From Candidatus Edwardsbacteria bacterium (lineage in GTDB: Bacteria; Edwardsbacteria; AC1; EtOH8), in contig JAHJLF010000075.1 of the NCBI GenBank assembly GCA_018821925.1, positions 1 to 64,000 on the forward strand: DNA of 64,000 nucleotides, given 5' to 3'. Shown one piece after another: positions 60,143-64,000 of the stretch. How positions within the stretch are numbered: the stretch's first letter is position 1; each line of letters begins with the position of its first letter. The translations under genes were made by a program, and so were the position numbers. The notes under the pieces are model-generated. The model searched no databases, was not told the DNA's origin, and worked only from the letters and a program-made list of their open reading frames with translations.

Positions 60143-63100
60143 AACATTATCCCCAACGTCAACCTGACCCTGCGGGGCAGAGCATAAGCCGAGCTTTCGG
60201 GATAGCGCAATGAATTGTATGGGTCATTGACGTAGTCATTATAGGCGGCCACATAAGTGAGATAGAGTTCCTTGTCGTCGATCACCCCGTCGCCGTTAAG
60301 GTCCCGCCATTTGCTGTAATCAGGATTGGGATACCAGACGGTGTCTCCGACGGCATCGGTGGTGCCGGGAAGGCTATCCAGCACCATTTTCCCGGCAAAA
60401 TCATCATAGTTGAGCGGCGTGCCATAGGCATCGGTCAGGCCGGTCTGGGGAAAGACCCCGGTGGCATTCCTCCTGTTGAAAAGATTCAATATTTCAAGCT
60501 CGATAGAAACTTTTGTTTTAGACAACGGAATGGTTTTAACCATCTTCAGGTCGGTATTGAATGTCCAGGGCATCCGTTCTGTGTTAATTTTTTCCAAAAT
60601 ACTGTAGGGAAATCCGCTGTAGGCAATATTAAACAGACTGATGGAAAGATCGGCCAGTGGCCGGGTTCCCAAAATCCGCGGCCCGAAGTCATGGTCAAAA
60701 TCCCAGCCCATATTCAAGACGAACTTATGTCGCTGATCCCAATTGAGAAAACATTCGTTGATGTATCTGGGATCCAGAAAGAAATCCGCACACCCTGGGT
60801 CTGTCCCGCCTCCGTAGATGTAATAATTTGCAATTATTGTCGCCGAAGTAGTGTATTTGGCCACTTGCAGTGAATAATTGCCTTTAAGCGTGAATCCTTT
60901 TTCTAGAGGTTCTAATTCATAGGAGAGTTCCAAACCGCGAATATTGGCTTGGCGGTTGTTTTTATATCCAATGTAATTCAAACCAGTGCAAGTATCTTGT
61001 ATATATGTGGTATCTATAAGATTATAAACATCCTTATAATACAAACTTAGGTCAAGCTCCGAGCTTCGGCCGAACCGCCGGGATATGCCAGCCTCATACG
61101 CTATGGTGTATGGTACGGAAAGCTCCGGATCCCCAATCAATGTATTTCCTCGGGCAATATTGACGCTTAACTGTTTGTACAGATAATCCCAGGACGGTTG
61201 TTGGACATACCGGCCGAAGTTCACCCGGAAAGAAGTGGACTGTGAGACCTTGTGCAGGAAACCCAGCCTCAGGCTGAACATGGTGGTGTCCCGGGCTTCA
61301 ATGTAGGAGGCGGTATCGGTCAGGTTGAAGTTATCGGCCTTTTTCCCGGCATTGGGCATGAACCTATCCAGCCTGACCCCGGCGGTGAACACCAGGTCCT
61401 TCAACTCCAGCTTTTCCTGCAGATATATGGCCAGGTTGGCCGGATCGAAATCGTAATGATCCTTGAATGGATAGGCATTCCACGGCAGGGAATTCTCCTT
61501 GAGGTAGATACGGTATTTCTTGAGATCGATACCTCCCTCCAGGTTGTTCCTTTCGTTCAGTTGATGGTTCATCTTGAAATTCAGCCCGTTATAGCTGTCG
61601 GCCGTCTTCCGCCACAGCCGGGCCAGACCGTAGCCCACAAAATAGCCCGGCACGCCGTAGGGATTGTTGGTGTTGTATGCATATCCCTGTCCGGCATAGG
61701 CATCGTAGATGCTGTCGCCGTTGGCATCGGCATCCGGCAGAAAGGTATAATCCTGCCACCAACTACGCTCCTTCTCAGCGGCGGTATCAAGCACCCCTGT
61801 CTGGGTCTTGGCGCTGAAACGGTTGATCCCCAGGGAATATGAGGTCTTTGGCGAGATGTCCTGTTTGAATCTCAGACCCAGCATCCATTCTTTTTTCAAT
61901 TGGGCATAGTAATTATCTAAATTATATTTAAAGTAAGTGCTGTATTTTGACTCCTGCTCCCTATTGGCAAACCAGGAGAGGCTGGCTTTGGCCTTCCATC
62001 GTTCGATCCTGTAATCCGTCCGGCCCTGCAGTTTGTAGGAATTCGATCCGCTGTGCGGCAGATAGGGCTGGTCCCATTCCTTCCAGCCGTACATCCGGCC
62101 ATGGGCCAGGCGGTCCAGCTTCTCCAATTCCCACATCTGCTGTCCGCTGATATCCGATCCCCCGGCGGTATAAAGGCTGTCGTAATATCTGATGGTGTCG
62201 GCCCAGTCACCCACCCAACCGTAGGCGCCTCCGCTACCCGGAACGGTATCCCACTGAGAGTGGCTGTAATACAGGGTATCGGCCCAGATATAATCCTTGG
62301 AATGATCGGGAATAAACATCTTTTCCGGCATATTGTAGGCTATTAGGCCCTTATTATCCATAACCTCGGCATTGAATGAAAAGCGCATCGCCGGAATTTT
62401 TGGAACGGACGAATTCCAGAATGTTTCATATCTGTTATACCCGCTGTTGACCGAGCCATGGATCATATCCGAGGTCCACTTGATTCCCTTATCGTCCGAC
62501 GCCCTTTCGGTAACGATATCTACTGCGCCCGACATGCTTTGTCCGATCGAGATTGGAAACCCAGGGCCGGTAATATCGATCCCGGCCATGGCCCCGGCCG
62601 GCAGGTGTTCGCTAAAATTTCCGAAATGCCGGTCGCTGACATCGAAGCCGTCCACGAAATAGGCAATCTCGTCATGGTCTCCGCCCCGCAGGTGTACTTG
62701 CCCGGTGTAAACCACTGTTCCCGGTGCCTGCCGCAGAACGCCGCCCAGCCCCGGCTCGGGCATGTTTTGTATTTGTTCGGCCGCTATTCCAGGCTGGTCC
62801 GTCCCTATGGGTTTACTTTCTACTATCTGCTTTTTTGGGCTGGCCGGCCAAAGCTTCAAAAAAAGTATCGAGGCCCTTTCCGGATAGTAGAGCACCTCCT
62901 TGACCATCACGGGTTCGAATCCTTTCTTCTCCGCCCTGAGGGTATAACTGCCTGCCCGAAGGCTGTCCAGAATAAAATAACCGTTGATGTCCGTCCTGGA
63001 CTCAACGGTTGTACCCACGATAGTGATCTTTGCCTTTTCCAATCCCCGCCCGGTTGCGCCATCAATTACCAGCCCTTCAAGGTTATTGGCGTTCTCTGCT

Positions 63101-63156
63101 GCCAAGGAAAGTATCGCAGACCACAACAAAACGGCCGAACATATAACCCTGCGCAT
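60139..63156 (-). CDS. TonB-dependent receptor with carboxypeptidase-like N-terminal domain
   Basis: A 1005-aa outer-membrane receptor. After the signal peptide (to about AENAN), residues 25-115 form a CarboxypepD_reg-like beta sandwich (LEGLVIDGATGRGLEKAKITIVGT, NGYFILDSLRAGSYTLRAEKKGFE). The plug domain follows (IAAEQIQNMPEPGLGGVLRQAPGTV, HLRGGDHDEIAYFVDGFDVSDR). The remainder is a barrel ending in RVRLTLGIMF with terminal Phe. This SusC-like arrangement is typical of FCB bacteria; no SusD gene is nearby, so the ligand is unknown. AGAGGC precedes the ATG. Confidence 0.92.
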   Translation of the reverse strand: MRRVICSAVLLWSAILSLAAENANNLEGLVIDGATGRGLEKAKITIVGTTVESRTDINGYFILDSLRAGSYTLRAEKKGFEPVMVKEVLYYPERASILFLKLWPASPKKQIVESKPIGTDQPGIAAEQIQNMPEPGLGGVLRQAPGTVVYTGQVHLRGGDHDEIAYFVDGFDVSDRHFGNFSEHLPAGAMAGIDITGPGFPISIGQSMSGAVDIVTERASDDKGIKWTSDMIHGSVNSGYNRYETFWNSSVPKIPAMRFSFNAEVMDNKGLIAYNMPEKMFIPDHSKDYIWADTLYYSHSQWDTVPGSGGAYGWVGDWADTIRYYDSLYTAGGSDISGQQMWELEKLDRLAHGRMYGWKEWDQPYLPHSGSNSYKLQGRTDYRIERWKAKASLSWFANREQESKYSTYFKYNLDNYYAQLKKEWMLGLRFKQDISPKTSYSLGINRFSAKTQTGVLDTAAEKERSWWQDYTFLPDADANGDSIYDAYAGQGYAYNTNNPYGVPGYFVGYGLARLWRKTADSYNGLNFKMNHQLNERNNLEGGIDLKKYRIYLKENSLPWNAYPFKDHYDFDPANLAIYLQEKLELKDLVFTAGVRLDRFMPNAGKKADNFNLTDTASYIEARDTTMFSLRLGFLHKVSQSTSFRVNFGRYVQQPSWDYLYKQLSVNIARGNTLIGDPELSVPYTIAYEAGISRRFGRSSELDLSLYYKDVYNLIDTTYIQDTCTGLNYIGYKNNRQANIRGLELSYELEPLEKGFTLKGNYSLQVAKYTTSATIIANYYIYGGGTDPGCADFFLDPRYINECFLNWDQRHKFVLNMGWDFDHDFGPRILGTRPLADLSISLFNIAYSGFPYSILEKINTERMPWTFNTDLKMVKTIPLSKTKVSIELEILNLFNRRNATGVFPQTGLTDAYGTPLNYDDFAGKMVLDSLPGTTDAVGDTVWYPNPDYSKWRDLNGDGVIDDKELYLTYVAAYNDYVNDPYNSLRYPESSAYALPRRVRLTLGIMF

Positions 63157-63252
63157 ATATGCCTCTTAGATAGGGTTGTTTGATTATGTATTTAACCTAA
63201 AAGTATTGTAGCAAAAAATCCCCTGATTTGTAAATATAATTTTTCATAATTC

Positions 63253-64000
63253 TCATATAAGCTTCATAGTAATGGCCTGTTGATATTTTGCCGGATAGGT
63301 TTTGATCAAGGAAATTTCATCGCATTTATTGAAGGTGGCAAATTCTTTCAGGCTTTTGGCCAGAGTCGGGAGGAACTCATCCATATCGGCCATCCTTTTC
63401 TCGATGAACAGCGAATTGATAATAAGCTGTTTGTCCTTCCGGTCGGCCTTGGGGTCCAGCCGGCCCACCAGGTCGCCTTTCCATAATATCGGCAGACTGA
63501 AATAGCCGTATTTCCTTTTAATGGCCGGGGCGTAGCACTCTAATGTATAATCGAAATCGAATATCTCTTTGATGCGGTTCCGCAGGATGATCAGATTATC
63601 AAATGGCGACAACAGATGAACCTTGTGCTTGCCACCTTTCGATTTTTCATCAATCCCGGCCAGGTCTTCTGTTAAAATGAAATATTTTTTAGGCAGGCCC
63701 TCGATGAATATCTGGACTATCTCTCCGCTTTCTTCCAGTTCTTTCAGCCATCTGCTCATCCGGCCGGTGATGTGCATGTACTTGTCTATGTCGCCTTCGG
63801 TGGCAAGGCCCATGGAGCCCAGTGCCCGCTTGATAAAGAAATGCTTCTCCTCCCGCTCGCCGGGTATTGAGATGTCCAGGCCGGAGGGCAGCACCCGCTC
63901 GGTCAGGTCGTATATCCTCCGGAAGTTTTTTCTTTCGCTGACCATCAATTCGCCCCGCAGGAACAGCACCTCCAGTGCCATCTTCTCCGGCTTCCAGTCC
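63253..64000 (-). CDS. AlkZ/YcaQ-like DNA glycosylase, 5' end outside window
   Basis: C-terminal part of a winged-helix (HTH_42) protein of the AlkZ/YcaQ family, which removes alkylated bases and resolves interstrand crosslinks. The frame stays open to base 64000 (DWKPEKMALEVLFLRGEL), so the start is beyond the window. Seen are GELMVSERKNFRRIYDLTERVLP, LLSPFDNLIILRNRIKEIFDFDYTLE and YGYFSLPILWKGDLVGRLDPKADR, all family signatures. The N-terminal catalytic region is not in view. It is separated from the TonB receptor by 96 bases. Confidence 0.85.
   Translation of the reverse strand, partial: DWKPEKMALEVLFLRGELMVSERKNFRRIYDLTERVLPSGLDISIPGEREEKHFFIKRALGSMGLATEGDIDKYMHITGRMSRWLKELEESGEIVQIFIEGLPKKYFILTEDLAGIDEKSKGGKHKVHLLSPFDNLIILRNRIKEIFDFDYTLECYAPAIKRKYGYFSLPILWKGDLVGRLDPKADRKDKQLIINSLFIEKRMADMDEFLPTLAKSLKEFATFNKCDEISLIKTYPAKYQQAITMKLI

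Noticed and set aside
62905-62925. tRNA-like T-loop GGGTTCGAATCC
   Set aside because: It lies inside the TonB receptor gene and no acceptor or anticodon stem surrounds it.
1-64000. CRISPR array
   Set aside because: No regularly spaced direct repeats of 20-50 bases with unique spacers were seen; the 135-bp repeats at 38391-38700 are coding.

Overview
The window looks like a piece of a Gram-negative chromosome from an uncultured lineage of or near the FCB (Bacteroidetes-like) group. The evidence is a lipid A/Kdo/heptose gene run (rfaE1-waaA-lpxK), a large TonB-dependent receptor, several lipoproteins, and two C-terminal tails of the type IX secretion (FlgD-like) kind. Coding DNA is GC-rich, with AT-rich islands at about 8.3, 17.5-18.4, 28.5-29.6, 39.2-39.7 and 54.0-56.2 kb. 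Rubrerythrin, peroxiredoxin, a 4Fe-4S membrane protein, formate-THF ligase and HemW fit an anaerobe or microaerobe. A candidate phylum such as Edwardsbacteria/WOR-3/TA06 is a guess that cannot be tested from this sequence alone.

Layout. 0-2.3 kb: redox and oxidative-stress cluster (rubrerythrin, OsmC, DUF6132, lipoprotein thioredoxin, a CxxC micropeptide, 1-Cys peroxiredoxin). 2.3-8 kb: two unknown lipoproteins, nitroreductase, NapH-like protein, RhlE helicase. 8.3-15.2 kb: HemW, tRNA-Leu(CAA) with a duplicated 3' end, two PilT-type ATPases, a radical SAM/SPASM enzyme, a TPR protein. 15.3-20.3 kb: tex split by a frameshift, YjbQ, lipocalin, GIN-domain protein. 20.5-28.5 kb: large GH13 enzyme followed by fhs, a membrane protein, IMPase, TauE, a zincin. 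28.5-36.5 kb: T9SS-type cargo, a 30-aa micropeptide, an ECF sigma/anti-sigma/bactofilin-like operon, two PspC genes, an M16 peptidase pair. 36.5-44 kb: gene remnant between twin terminators, repeat-rich TPR protein, NadA and the lipid A operon. 44-50 kb: PhoH-HD phosphodiesterase-YbeY-CNNM. 50-53.8 kb: GT4-toroid/GH130 pair. 53.9-56.4 kb: integron gene cassettes. 56.4-64 kb: VOC protein, Nudix, RecO, M3 peptidase, TonB receptor, AlkZ-like glycosylase.

The most striking part is 53.96-56.35 kb. Two gene cassettes lie head to tail and each ends in an attC-like site. In each, the end pairs with the first bases of the same cassette (15/17 and 19/20 positions), which is expected only if the cassette once circularised. 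Cassette 1 carries a PD-(D/E)XK-like nuclease. Cassette 2 carries an overlapping gene pair that I recognise as Nmad2 and Nmad3, families linked to DNA base modification. No integrase gene is in the window, so this is a cassette cluster without a visible integron.

A second theme is promoter architecture. Four genes (NapH-like, GH13, IMPase, ECF sigma) have a near-consensus -35/-10 pair whose -10 ends exactly 6 bases before the ATG, and HemW has the same at 8 bases. These look like leaderless mRNAs and move several start codons downstream of the longest open frame. Intergenic space also carries at least four families of dispersed palindromes, one copy of which lies in frame inside a coding region.
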